Of a DNA stretch of 38,775 bases, positions 31,855 to 38,775 are shown in pieces. The stretch is from NCBI GenBank assembly GCA_949743325.1, contig CATJTQ010000093.1, forward strand, positions 1 through 38,775, in the 5' to 3' direction. The notes beneath the pieces were generated by a model that made no database searches, was not told the origin of the DNA, and saw only the letters and a list, made by a program, of their open reading frames with translations. Numbering within the stretch: position 1 is the first letter of the stretch; each line of letters begins with the position of its first letter. The position numbers were made by a program, and so were the translations under genes. This stretch comes from an uncultured Lachnospiraceae bacterium (GTDB lineage: Bacteria; Bacillota; Clostridia; Lachnospirales; Lachnospiraceae).

Positions 31855-32487
31855 ATGAAGAAAGCGATTTTGGCTAAGAAGATTGGTATGACACAGATCT
31901 TCAATGAAGATGGAGTTTTAACTCCAGTAACTGTATTAGAAGCCGGACCTTGTGTTGTTACACAGGTTAAAACTGTTGAAAATGACGGTTATAGTGCAGT
32001 GCAGGTTGGTTTTGTTGATAAGAAAGAAAAAAATGTTAACAAACCGATGAAGGGACACTTTGCAAAAGCTGGTGTATCATGTAAGAGATATGTTAAGGAA
32101 TTAAAACTTGACAATTCAGAGGAATTTAAACTAGCCGATGAAATCAAAGCTGATGTTTTTGAAGCTGGAGATAAAATTGATGCCACAGCTATTTCAAAAG
32201 GTAAAGGGTTCCAAGGTGCTATTAAGAGACATGGACAGTCAAGAGGACCTATGACTCATGGTTCTAAGTATCATCGTCATGCTGGTTCAAATGGTGCTTG
32301 TTCAAGCCCTAGTAAAGTGTTTAAAGGTAAGAAGATGCCAGGGCATATGGGTGCTAAGAGGATTACAATTCAAAATCTTGAAGTTGTAAGGGTTATGGCA
32401 GAAGAGAATGTTTTACTTGTAAAAGGTTCTGTGCCTGGACCAAAGAAATGTTTAGTAACAATTAGAGAATCAGTAAAGACAGTCTAA
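31855..32487 (+). CDS. rplC: 50S ribosomal protein L3
   Basis: The protein has 210 residues. The start [19 protein letters not shown] and the central [23 protein letters not shown] stretch (read as separate short motifs KGFQG and RGPMTHGS) identify L3. Gln in the GQSRG loop is the residue methylated in proteobacteria. L3 nucleates large-subunit assembly near the peptidyl transferase centre. AGGAGG precedes the ATG. Confidence 0.97.
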   Translation: MKKAILAKKIGMTQIFNEDGVLTPVTVLEAGPCVVTQVKTVENDGYSAVQVGFVDKKEKNVNKPMKGHFAKAGVSCKRYVKELKLDNSEEFKLADEIKADVFEAGDKIDATAISKGKGFQGAIKRHGQSRGPMTHGSKYHRHAGSNGACSSPSKVFKGKKMPGHMGAKRITIQNLEVVRVMAEENVLLVKGSVPGPKKCLVTIRESVKTV

Positions 32488-32517
32488 CGTTCTTAATAGG
32501 AAAGGAGGATTACACAG

Positions 32518-33162
32518 ATGGCAAACGTATCTGTTTACAATATGGAAGGCAAGGAAGTTGGAACAATAGAACTTAACGATGCAGTCTTTGGTGTTGAAGT
32601 AAATGAACATCTTGTTCATATGGCTGTTGTTCAAAATCTTGCAAACAAGCGTCAGGGAACGCAGAAAGCAAAAACTCGTTCGGAAGTATCCGGCGGTGGA
32701 AGAAAACCATGGAGACAGAAAGGAACAGGTCATGCTAGACAGGGTTCAACAAGATCTCCACAGTGGAAAGGCGGCGGAGTAGTATTTGCTCCAGTGCCAA
32801 GAAATTATTCTTTTAAAATGAATAAACAGGAGAAAGCACTTGCTATTAAGTCAGCGCTTACTTCAAGAGTTCAGGAAGGAAAAATATTTGTTGTTGATGA
32901 TTTAGCAATAGATGAGATTAAGACAAAAAAAATAGTAAGCGTGTTAAAAGGCTTGAATGTTGATAAAGCATTTATCGTTACAAGAGATGTTAATAACAAT
33001 GTAGTTAAATCTGCAAATAATATTCCAGGTGTTAAAACTGGATTTGTAACAGTTTCAGAAGATGCTGTATCTAGTTCAATAAATGTATATGACATTCTTA
33101 AATATAACAACCTTGTTATTACAAAGGCTGCTGTTGAAGCAATCGAGGAGGTGTATGCATAA
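32518..33162 (+). CDS. rplD: 50S ribosomal protein L4
   Basis: The protein has 214 residues. The extended loop motifs [18 protein letters not shown] at about 60-77 and the conserved helical C-terminus identify L4. In E. coli L4 represses the S10 operon by acting on its leader, so this is the first suspect as ligand of the structured leader at 31160-31392. The stop overlaps the start of rplW. AAAGGAGG precedes the ATG. Confidence 0.97.
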   Translation: MANVSVYNMEGKEVGTIELNDAVFGVEVNEHLVHMAVVQNLANKRQGTQKAKTRSEVSGGGRKPWRQKGTGHARQGSTRSPQWKGGGVVFAPVPRNYSFKMNKQEKALAIKSALTSRVQEGKIFVVDDLAIDEIKTKKIVSVLKGLNVDKAFIVTRDVNNNVVKSANNIPGVKTGFVTVSEDAVSSSINVYDILKYNNLVITKAAVEAIEEVYA

Positions 33163-33461
33163 TGGCTAATATCCAATATTATGATGTTATTCTTAAGCCT
33201 GTAGTTACAGAAAAAAGTATGAATGCAATGGCAGAAAAGAAATACACATTCTTAGTTAATCCAGAAGCAAACAAAACAATGATTAAGGAAGCTGTTGAGA
33301 AGATGTTTGCTGGAACTAAAGTTGCGAAAGTTAACACAATGAATTTAGAGGGAAAAAACCGTAGAAGAGGTGCTGTTGTTGGAAAGACGGCCAAAAGAAA
33401 GAAAGCGATTGTTCAGTTGACTGCTGACAGCGCTGATATTGAAATTTTCCAGGGTCTATAA
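33162..33461 (+). CDS. rplW: 50S ribosomal protein L23
   Basis: The protein has 99 residues. [13 protein letters not shown] at the start and the [19 protein letters not shown] segment are typical. L23 lies at the peptide exit tunnel and docks trigger factor and SRP. The ATG overlaps the rplD stop by one base, with GAGGAGG upstream. It is followed by 187 bases holding repeat units before rplB. Confidence 0.97.
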   Translation: MANIQYYDVILKPVVTEKSMNAMAEKKYTFLVNPEANKTMIKEAVEKMFAGTKVAKVNTMNLEGKNRRRGAVVGKTAKRKKAIVQLTADSADIEIFQGL

Positions 33462-33480
33462 TTACGGTTTTAAATAATAA

Positions 33481-33631
33481 AAACACCCTGGGTGTTCCAA
33501 TAAGCCTTGGAAACAAGGTCAATAGATGAAATACCCTAACGGGTATACCATGATGCCTTTGAAAACAAGGCTAATAGATGAAATACCCTAGCGGGTATAC
33601 CATGATGCCTTTAAAAACAAGGCTAATAGAT
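33481..33631 (+). repeat. Three tandem double-hairpin repeat units between rplW and rplB
   Basis: Units start at 33481, 33528 and 33580, and the last two are spaced 52 bases apart. Hairpin 1 reads ACACCC-GGGTGT in the first unit and ATACCC-GGGTAT in the other two, a compensatory change. Loops vary (TAAC and TAGC). Hairpin 2 is GCCTT-loop-AAGGC. The next unit boundary, GAAA, coincides with the rplB ribosome binding site GAAAGGAG at 33632. Confidence 0.88.
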
Positions 33632-33648
33632 GAAAGGAGAGAATCGTA

Positions 33649-34497
33649 ATGGGAATTAAAAAATATAACCCATATACACCTTCCAGAAGAAATATGACTG
33701 GTTCTGATTTTGCGGAAATTACAAAGAAAAGTCCAGAAAAATCATTAGTTGTTTCTATTAAAAAACATTCCGGTCGTAATAATCAGGGTAAAATTACAGT
33801 AAGACATCGCGGTGGCGGTGCAAAGAAGAAATATAGAATAATAGATTTTAAAAGAAATAAAAAAGATGGAATCCCAGCAAAAGTTATTGGTATTGAATAT
33901 GATCCTAACAGATCTGCAAATATAGCTTTAATATGTTATGCAGATGGTGAGAAGGCTTATATTCTTGCGCCTGCCGGATTGACAGATGGAATGACTGTTG
34001 TAAGCGGTGCAGATGCAGAAATTAGAGTTGGAAATTGTCTTCCTTTGGAAAATATTCCAGTTGGTACAATGGTACACAATGTTGAGCTTATGCCTGGAAG
34101 AGGCGGACAGATGGTTCGTTCTGCGGGAAATGCAGCACAGTTGATGGCTAAAGAAGGAAAGTATGCTACACTTCGTCTTCCTTCAGGAGAGATGAGAATG
34201 GTACCTGTTGGATGCCGTGCTACAGTTGGTGTAGTAGGAAATGGTGACCATAATCTTATAAAAATAGGTAAAGCGGGACGTAAACGTCATATGGGTATCA
34301 GACCAACAGTGCGTGGATCAGTTATGAACCCTAATGATCATCCACATGGTGGTGGTGAAGGTAAGACTGGTATAGGTCGTCCAGGTCCGTGCACACCTTG
34401 GGGTAAACCTGCTCTTGGTTTGAAGACAAGAAAGAAACACAAGCAGTCTAATAAGATGATTGTTCGTAGAAGAGATGGAAAGGCTATAAAGGCCTAG
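33649..34497 (+). CDS. rplB: 50S ribosomal protein L2
   Basis: The protein has 282 residues. [13 protein letters not shown] at the start, the [12 protein letters not shown] stretch, and [13 protein letters not shown] at about 225-237 with the conserved histidine near the peptidyl transferase centre identify L2. AAAGGAG lies before the ATG. The leader in front of it carries three repeat units, so translation of this gene is likely uncoupled from rplW. Confidence 0.97.
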   Translation: MGIKKYNPYTPSRRNMTGSDFAEITKKSPEKSLVVSIKKHSGRNNQGKITVRHRGGGAKKKYRIIDFKRNKKDGIPAKVIGIEYDPNRSANIALICYADGEKAYILAPAGLTDGMTVVSGADAEIRVGNCLPLENIPVGTMVHNVELMPGRGGQMVRSAGNAAQLMAKEGKYATLRLPSGEMRMVPVGCRATVGVVGNGDHNLIKIGKAGRKRHMGIRPTVRGSVMNPNDHPHGGGEGKTGIGRPGPCTPWGKPALGLKTRKKHKQSNKMIVRRRDGKAIKA

Positions 34498-34522
34498 TTG
34501 ATATTTGTAAGGAGGTTAGACA

Positions 34523-34804
34523 ATGTCTCGTTCACTTAAAAAAGGACCATTTGCTGATGAAAGCTTATTAAAAAAGATTAATGCAATGAACGAATCGGGC
34601 AAGAAGCAAGTAATTAGAACATGGTCTCGCCGTTCAACAATCTTCCCTACATTTGTTGGACATACAATTGCAGTTCATGATGGAAGAAAACATGTACCTG
34701 TATATATTACTGAAGATATGGTTGGACACAAACTTGGAGAGTTTGTAGCAACTAGAACATACAGAGGTCATGGAAAAGACGAAAAGAAATCTAAAGTTCG
34801 TTAA
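34523..34804 (+). CDS. rpsS: 30S ribosomal protein S19
   Basis: The protein has 93 residues. [15 protein letters not shown] at the start and [20 protein letters not shown] (two adjacent short motifs) are typical. S19 lies in the head of the small subunit next to S13. AAGGAGG precedes the ATG. Confidence 0.97.
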   Translation: MSRSLKKGPFADESLLKKINAMNESGKKQVIRTWSRRSTIFPTFVGHTIAVHDGRKHVPVYITEDMVGHKLGEFVATRTYRGHGKDEKKSKVR

Positions 34805-34814
34805 TTAATATAGA

Positions 34815-34940
34815 TAGAGATACCCTTCGGGAGTATCATAATGCATGTGCTTTGCACTGTAAAAGTATACTGTTAGCAAATTGATATGTATATTCAATTT
34901 TGAGCTGAAAAGTATACAAAGATGCCCAATGGAACGGGGC
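34815..34940 (+). repeat. Hybrid repeat tract between rpsS and rplV
   Basis: The first unit has the core ACCCTTCGGGAGTATC. Its second hairpin is GTGC-TTT-GCAC, as in the glgC leader type, rather than GCCTT-AAGGC. Two further GTATAC boundaries follow at about 34866 and 34912, and a GCCC-GGGC hairpin lies at about 34923-34939. The tract ends at the rplV ribosome binding site AAAGGAGG. Confidence 0.6.
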
Positions 34941-34966
34941 GTTAATATTGAAAGGAGGTTCCAGTC

Positions 34967-35356
34967 ATGGCGAAAGGACATAGATCCCAAATTAAGCGTG
35001 AAAGAAATGAAAATACAAAAGAAACAAGACCGATTGCGAAGCTTTCATATGCAAGAGTTTCTGTTCAGAAAGCATGCTTCGTATTAGATGCTATACGTGG
35101 TAAAGATGTAGCGACAGCAATTGGTATTTTATCCTATAATCCAAGATATGCCTCAGGCGTAATTCTTAAACTGTTAAATTCAGCAATCGCAAATGCAGAG
35201 AACAATAATGGAATGAACCCGGAAAACCTTTATATTGAAGAGTGCTATGCAGATAAAGGACCAACAATGAAGAGAATTAAACCAAGAGCACAAGGTAGAG
35301 CTTATCGTATCGAAAAGAGAACAAGTCACATTACTATCGTGCTTAATGAGAAATAA
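34967..35356 (+). CDS. rplV: 50S ribosomal protein L22
   Basis: The protein has 129 residues. [13 protein letters not shown] near the start, then [16 protein letters not shown] and the tunnel loop [15 protein letters not shown] are typical. L22 lines the nascent peptide tunnel and is a site of macrolide resistance changes. AAAGGAGG precedes the ATG, and rpsC follows after 11 bases. Confidence 0.97.
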   Translation: MAKGHRSQIKRERNENTKETRPIAKLSYARVSVQKACFVLDAIRGKDVATAIGILSYNPRYASGVILKLLNSAIANAENNNGMNPENLYIEECYADKGPTMKRIKPRAQGRAYRIEKRTSHITIVLNEK

Positions 35357-35367
35357 GGAGGTATATC

Positions 35368-36024
35368 ATGGGACAGAAAGTTAATCCACATGGATTAAGA
35401 GTCGGTATTATCAAAGATTGGGATTCTAAGTGGTATGCAGAGGGAGATTTTGCAGATTACTTAGTAGAAGATTATGAGATTCGTAAATTCCTTAAGAAGA
35501 AATTATACAGCTCTGGCGTTTCAAAAATTGAGATAGAAAGAACTGTTGATAAAGTTAAAGTTATCATATATACAGCAAAACCTGGTATCGTAATTGGTAA
35601 AGGCGGAGCTGAGATTGATAAGGTTAAAGCAGAAGTTCAGAAATTCACATCAAAAAAATTGGTTGTAGATATTAAAGAAATTAAGAGACCGGATAAGGAT
35701 GCTCAGTTAGTAGCCGAGAATATTGCTCAGCAGCTTGAAAATCGTATTTCTTTTAGAAGAGCGATGAAATCATGTATGTCACGAACAATGAAAGCTGGTG
35801 CAAAAGGAATTAAGGCATCTGTTTCAGGACGTTTAGGCGGTGCTGATATGGCTCGTACAGAGTTTTACAGTGAAGGAACTATCCCGCTTCAGACATTAAG
35901 AGCAGATATTGATTATGGCTTCGCAGAGGCTGACACTACTTACGGTAAAGTTGGTGTTAAAGTTTGGATTTACAAAGGCGAAGTTCTTCCAACTAAAGCT
36001 AATAAGGAAGGGAGCGATAAATAA
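35368..36024 (+). CDS. rpsC: 30S ribosomal protein S3
   Basis: The protein has 218 residues. [14 protein letters not shown] at the start, a KH-domain GKGGAEIDK motif at about 76-84, and [12 protein letters not shown] near 175 are diagnostic. S3 forms part of the mRNA entry site. The stop overlaps the rplP start by one base. AAGGAGG precedes the ATG. Confidence 0.97.
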   Translation: MGQKVNPHGLRVGIIKDWDSKWYAEGDFADYLVEDYEIRKFLKKKLYSSGVSKIEIERTVDKVKVIIYTAKPGIVIGKGGAEIDKVKAEVQKFTSKKLVVDIKEIKRPDKDAQLVAENIAQQLENRISFRRAMKSCMSRTMKAGAKGIKASVSGRLGGADMARTEFYSEGTIPLQTLRADIDYGFAEADTTYGKVGVKVWIYKGEVLPTKANKEGSDK

Positions 36025-36461
36025 TGTTAATGCCGAAAAGGGTAAAACATCGTAAACAGTTCCGCGGTTCAATGCGTGGAAAAGCGATGAGAGGTAATAA
36101 AATTACAAATGGTGAATATGGTATCGTAGCATTAGAACCATGTTGGATTCGTTCCAATCAGATTGAGGCAGCCCGTATTGCCATGACACGTTACATTAAG
36201 CGTGGCGGTAAAGTTTGGATAAAAATTTTCCCAGATAAGCCAGTAACTGCAAAACCAGCTGAAACTCGAATGGGTTCAGGTAAAGGTTCTCTTGAATACT
36301 GGGTGGCAGTAGTTAAACCGGGTCGCGTAATGTTTGAAATCTCTGGAGTACCTGAAGATGTGGCTAAAGAGGCATTGCGTCTTGCAACTCATAAATTACC
36401 ATGTAAGTGCAAAGTGGTTTCTCGCGCAGATTTAGAAGGCGGTGATAACAGTGAAAATTAA
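36024..36461 (+). CDS. rplP: 50S ribosomal protein L16
   Basis: The protein has 145 residues. [15 protein letters not shown] is the standard start, and [13 protein letters not shown]-like and [14 protein letters not shown] segments follow. L16 sits near the A site and is the target of avilamycin resistance changes. Overlaps rpsC by one base and rpmC by 11 bases. Confidence 0.97.
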   Translation: MLMPKRVKHRKQFRGSMRGKAMRGNKITNGEYGIVALEPCWIRSNQIEAARIAMTRYIKRGGKVWIKIFPDKPVTAKPAETRMGSGKGSLEYWVAVVKPGRVMFEISGVPEDVAKEALRLATHKLPCKCKVVSRADLEGGDNSEN

Positions 36462-36660
36462 GAGTTATGTAGAAGATTTAAGATCACAATCAGCTGCAGA
36501 ATTAAATGAACAATTAGTAGCTGCTAAAAAGGAACTTTTCAACCTTAGATTCCAGAATGCAACTAATCAGTTAGATAATACAAGCAGAATCAAGGAAGTA
36601 AGAAAAAATATCGCAAGAATTCAGACAATCATCACAGAAAAAGAAAAGGTTGCTGAATAA
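36451..36660 (+). CDS. rpmC: 50S ribosomal protein L29
   Basis: The protein has 69 residues, with the L29 pattern [23 protein letters not shown] and [12 protein letters not shown]. The GTG at 36451 gives the usual short N-terminus (MKIKS), and AAGGCGGTGA (36436-36445) is 5 bases upstream. A GTG at 36442 lies within that site and is rejected. Translation is coupled to rplP. A 251-base repeat-bearing spacer follows, which breaks the usual tight rpmC-rpsQ arrangement. Confidence 0.95.
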   Translation: MKIKSYVEDLRSQSAAELNEQLVAAKKELFNLRFQNATNQLDNTSRIKEVRKNIARIQTIITEKEKVAE

Positions 36661-36688
36661 TCGTTTATATAGAGCAAACAAATTGTAG

Positions 36689-36895
36689 GAAATACCTTTC
36701 GGGTATAATTTATGTCTTTGAAAACAAGGTAATAACTAAGAAATACCCTTCGGGTATACCATTATGCCTTAGGAAGCAGGACAGTAATTAAGAAATACCC
36801 TTCGGGTATACCATTATGCCTTAGGAAGCAAGGTAATAATTAAGAAGTACCCTTCGGGTATACCATTATGCCTTAAAAAGCAAGGCAATAATTAG
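36689..36895 (+). repeat. Four tandem double-hairpin repeat units between rpmC and rpsQ
   Basis: Units begin at 36689, 36740, 36792 and 36844, at a period of 51-52 bases, and a fifth boundary at 36896 merges into the rpsQ ribosome binding site GGAAAGGAG. Hairpin 1 is ATACCC-TTC-GGGTAT, with a U-G variant in unit 1. Hairpin 2 is GCCTT-loop-AAGGC with small changes. There are no unique spacers, so it is not a CRISPR array. Confidence 0.9.
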
Positions 36896-36911
36896 GAAAG
36901 GAGCATTGGTT

Positions 36912-37169
36912 GTGGCAGATAGAAATTTAAGAAAAACACGAACAGGTAGAGTTGTAAGTAATAAAATGCAGAAAACAATTGTTGTTGCAGTTGAAGATCA
37001 TGTAAAGCATCCTATTTATAAGAAAATTATTAAGAAAACATATAAATTGAAGGCTCATGATGAGAACAATGAATGTAACATTGGTGATACTGTTAAAGTT
37101 ATGGAGACAAGACCATTATCAAAAGATAAGAGATGGAGACTTGTTGAGATTATTGAAAGAGCAAAATAA
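36912..37169 (+). CDS. rpsQ: 30S ribosomal protein S17
   Basis: The protein has 85 residues. [19 protein letters not shown] near the start and [20 protein letters not shown] near the end (short motifs TRPLSK and KRWR) identify S17. The GTG at 36912 is preferred because GGAAAGGAG (36895-36903) is 8 bases upstream, while the TTG at 36906 would be only 2 bases away. It follows the four-unit repeat tract. Confidence 0.95.
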   Translation: MADRNLRKTRTGRVVSNKMQKTIVVAVEDHVKHPIYKKIIKKTYKLKAHDENNECNIGDTVKVMETRPLSKDKRWRLVEIIERAK

Positions 37170-37212
37170 TATTGTCTTTCTATTTATATAGAATTTGAAG
37201 GAGGTTATCCGC

Positions 37213-37581
37213 ATGATACAACAGGAAACTAGGTTGAAAGTTGCTGATAACACAGGTGCAAAGGAATTGCTTTGTATCAGAGTTATGGGCGGTTCAACTA
37301 GAAGATATGCCGGAATTGGTGATGTTATTGTTGCTACGGTCAAAGATGCAACACCAGGCGGTGTTGTTAAAAAAGGTGATGTAGTAAAAGCTGTGGTTGT
37401 TCGTACAGTAAAGGGTGCCCGTCGTAAGGACGGTTCATATATAAGATTTGATGAAAATGCAGCGGTTATTATCCGTGAAGACAAAAATCCAAGAGGAACT
37501 CGTATATTTGGACCTGTAGCCAGAGAGTTAAGAGAGAAACAGTTTATGAAGATTGTTTCACTTGCTCCTGAAGTATTATAA
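37213..37581 (+). CDS. rplN: 50S ribosomal protein L14
   Basis: The protein has 122 residues with the standard start [17 protein letters not shown] and [11 protein letters not shown] and DENAAVII segments. L14 contacts L19 and the small subunit. AAGGAGG lies before the ATG at 37213. An upstream in-frame start at 37195 lies before that site and is rejected. It marks the start of the classical spc gene group, here in one series with the S10 genes. Confidence 0.97.
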   Translation: MIQQETRLKVADNTGAKELLCIRVMGGSTRRYAGIGDVIVATVKDATPGGVVKKGDVVKAVVVRTVKGARRKDGSYIRFDENAAVIIREDKNPRGTRIFGPVARELREKQFMKIVSLAPEVL

Positions 37582-37594
37582 GGAGGTGCACGAA

Positions 37595-37906
37595 ATGACA
37601 TCAACAAAATTAAAAAAAGGCGATACAGTTCGTGTAATCGCTGGTAAGGATAAAAATAAAGAAGGAAAAATCCTTTCAATCGATAGAAAAAACCATAGGG
37701 TAATTGTTGAAGGAATCGGTATGGTTACAAAACATATGAAACCTAATGCAGCAAACCCATCAGGTGGTATTGTTCAGAAAGAAGCATCAATTGATATTTC
37801 AAATGTTATGCTTTTACACAAGGGCAAGGTTACCAGAATAGGGTATAAAATGGAAGGTGACACAAAGGTTCGTGTTGCAAAATCTACTGGCGAAGTTATC
37901 GATTAA
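37595..37906 (+). CDS. rplX: 50S ribosomal protein L24
   Basis: The protein has 103 residues with the KOW motif [20 protein letters not shown] at about 6-25 (split as [12 protein letters not shown] and KEGKIL). L24 begins large-subunit assembly. The ATG at 37595 follows AAGGAGG. The longer frame from 37553 lies inside rplN and is rejected. Confidence 0.97.
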   Translation: MTSTKLKKGDTVRVIAGKDKNKEGKILSIDRKNHRVIVEGIGMVTKHMKPNAANPSGGIVQKEASIDISNVMLLHKGKVTRIGYKMEGDTKVRVAKSTGEVID

Positions 37907-37926
37907 TAAGAGAGGAGGTCAGGACA

Positions 37927-38466
37927 TTGAGCAGACTTAAAGAGATATATAGCACAGAAATTATGGATGCTATGACAAAGAAATTTGGTTATAAAAATGT
38001 AATGCAGGTTCCAAAGCTTGAAAAAGTTGTTATCAATATGGGTGTTGGAGAAGCAAAAGAAAATGCTAAAATTCTTGATTCAGCAATAAGTGATTTAGAG
38101 ACAATTACAGGACAGAAGGCTGTTGTTACAAGAGCAAAGAACTCAGTAGCTAACTTTAAAATCAGAGAGGGCATGCCAATTGGATGTAAAGTTACATTAA
38201 GAGGCGAGAAAATGTATGAGTTTGTTGATCGTTTAATCAACCTTGCACTTCCTCGTGTTCGTGACTTTAGAGGTGTTAATCCTAATGCATTTGATGGACG
38301 AGGCAATTATGCACTTGGTATTAAGGAACAGTTGATTTTCCCTGAAATCGAGTATGATAAAGTTGATAAAGTAAGAGGTATGGATGTTATATTTGTTACA
38401 ACAGCAAATACAGATGAAGAAGCTCGTGAATTATTGACATTATTCAATATGCCGTTCAGTAAATAG
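37927..38466 (+). CDS. rplE: 50S ribosomal protein L5
   Basis: The protein has 179 residues. The TTG start is supported by AGGAGGT 7 bases upstream and by the family N-terminus [27 protein letters not shown] and [19 protein letters not shown] (short motifs RDFRG and FDGRGNY) are diagnostic. L5 binds 5S rRNA with L18 and contacts the P-site tRNA. rpsN follows after 16 bases. Confidence 0.96.
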   Translation: MSRLKEIYSTEIMDAMTKKFGYKNVMQVPKLEKVVINMGVGEAKENAKILDSAISDLETITGQKAVVTRAKNSVANFKIREGMPIGCKVTLRGEKMYEFVDRLINLALPRVRDFRGVNPNAFDGRGNYALGIKEQLIFPEIEYDKVDKVRGMDVIFVTTANTDEEARELLTLFNMPFSK

Positions 38467-38482
38467 ATAGGAGGGAAAATTC

Positions 38483-38668
38483 ATGGCTAAAACAGCAATG
38501 AAAGTTAAACAGCAGCGTAAACAGAAATTCTCAACAAGAGAATACAGTCGCTGCAGAATCTGTGGTCGTCCACATGCATATTTAAGAAAATACGGAGTTT
38601 GCAGAATTTGCTTCCGTGAATTAGCATACAAAGGTCAGATTCCGGGTGTCAAAAAAGCAAGCTGGTAG
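38483..38668 (+). CDS. rpsN: 30S ribosomal protein S14, zinc-binding type
   Basis: The protein has 61 residues. The zinc ribbon is intact with Cys24, Cys27, Cys40 and Cys43 (CRIC twice), so this is the short C+ form (type Z) and not the zinc-free paralogue used under zinc limitation. AGGAGG precedes the ATG. The next gene of the spc order would be rpsH, beyond the window. Confidence 0.97.
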   Translation: MAKTAMKVKQQRKQKFSTREYSRCRICGRPHAYLRKYGVCRICFRELAYKGQIPGVKKASW

Positions 38669-38775
38669 GCATTGAGCCCTTAGCGAATACGAGCCGCAGG
38701 CGAAGTGTGAGGTTAGTGCGAAAGTCCATCGCAAACCTTAGATAAGCCAAGCCAAAGGTGAAGGCTAAACTTAGA
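38669..38775 (+). repeat. Hairpin-rich intergenic element after rpsN
   Basis: The stretch has visibly higher GC than the genes around it. GGTT-AG-TGCGA (38711-38721) pairs with TCGCA-AACC (38729-38737), and AGCC (about 38745) can pair with GGCT (about 38763). It does not contain the ACCCTTCGGGT core of the other repeats, so it is probably a different family. The window ends inside it. Confidence 0.45.

Noticed and set aside
36689-36895. CRISPR array
   Set aside because: Repeats adjoin each other without unique spacers, no cas genes are near, and the units end at a ribosome binding site.
37119-37679. Long minus-strand open frame opposite rpsQ, rplN and rplX
   Set aside because: Shadow of highly conserved ribosomal genes, with low-complexity hydrophobic translation and no start signals.

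Overview
The window looks like a chromosomal segment from a low-GC, motile clostridium, most likely a member of the Lachnospiraceae. The supporting signs are strongly AT-rich DNA, Gram-positive ribosome binding sites, a FliW/CsrA-linked late flagellar cluster, the DnaD/DnaI-type primosome, SpoVG, a paired glgC-glgD, a zinc-type S14, and the order of the S10/spc ribosomal operon. The species cannot be fixed from the sequence alone.

Layout. 1-2200: a very AT-rich accessory pair, a DUF262 (ParB-like fold) protein and a HEPN-family predicted RNase, closed by a terminator. 2300-4444: nadA (with a palindromic promoter region and a leader hairpin) overlapping mnmA. 4450-14530: late flagellar genes flgM-flgN-flgK-flgK-flgL-fliW-csrA, then flaG-fliD-fliS and a small probable chaperone. 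Two sigma-28-like promoters open the two transcription units, and both ribosome binding sites overlap CsrA-like motifs. 14550-19450, minus strand: a divergent PRPP synthetase, the helicase loader DnaI/DnaC, a DnaD-domain primosome protein and MurC. 19600-22640: glgC-glgD and spoVG, with a possible leader switch before spoVG. 22590-28320: pth, mfd and a PrsA/SurA-like lipoprotein.

28330-31081: a three-gene island inserted between that lipoprotein gene and the S10 operon. It encodes an ImmA/IrrE HEXXH peptidase, a class III nucleotide cyclase fused to a degenerate Nudix-like domain, and a three-helix membrane protein that resembles the PycTM effector of Pycsar anti-phage systems. Its promoter overlaps a near-perfect LexA (SOS) box. 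This is the strongest candidate for an undescribed system: a Pycsar-like defence operon with an added peptidase and possible DNA-damage control.

31120-38775: the S10/spc operon from rpsJ to rpsN. It has a long structured leader that ends in a terminator-like hairpin carrying the rpsJ ribosome binding site in its loop.

A second theme runs through the whole window. A roughly 52-nt double-hairpin repeat sits, often in tandem, just upstream of ribosome binding sites inside operons: flgM-flgN, rplW-rplB, rpmC-rpsQ, a hybrid copy in rpsS-rplV, and a divergent form ahead of glgC. Stem changes are compensatory, which argues for selection on RNA structure.
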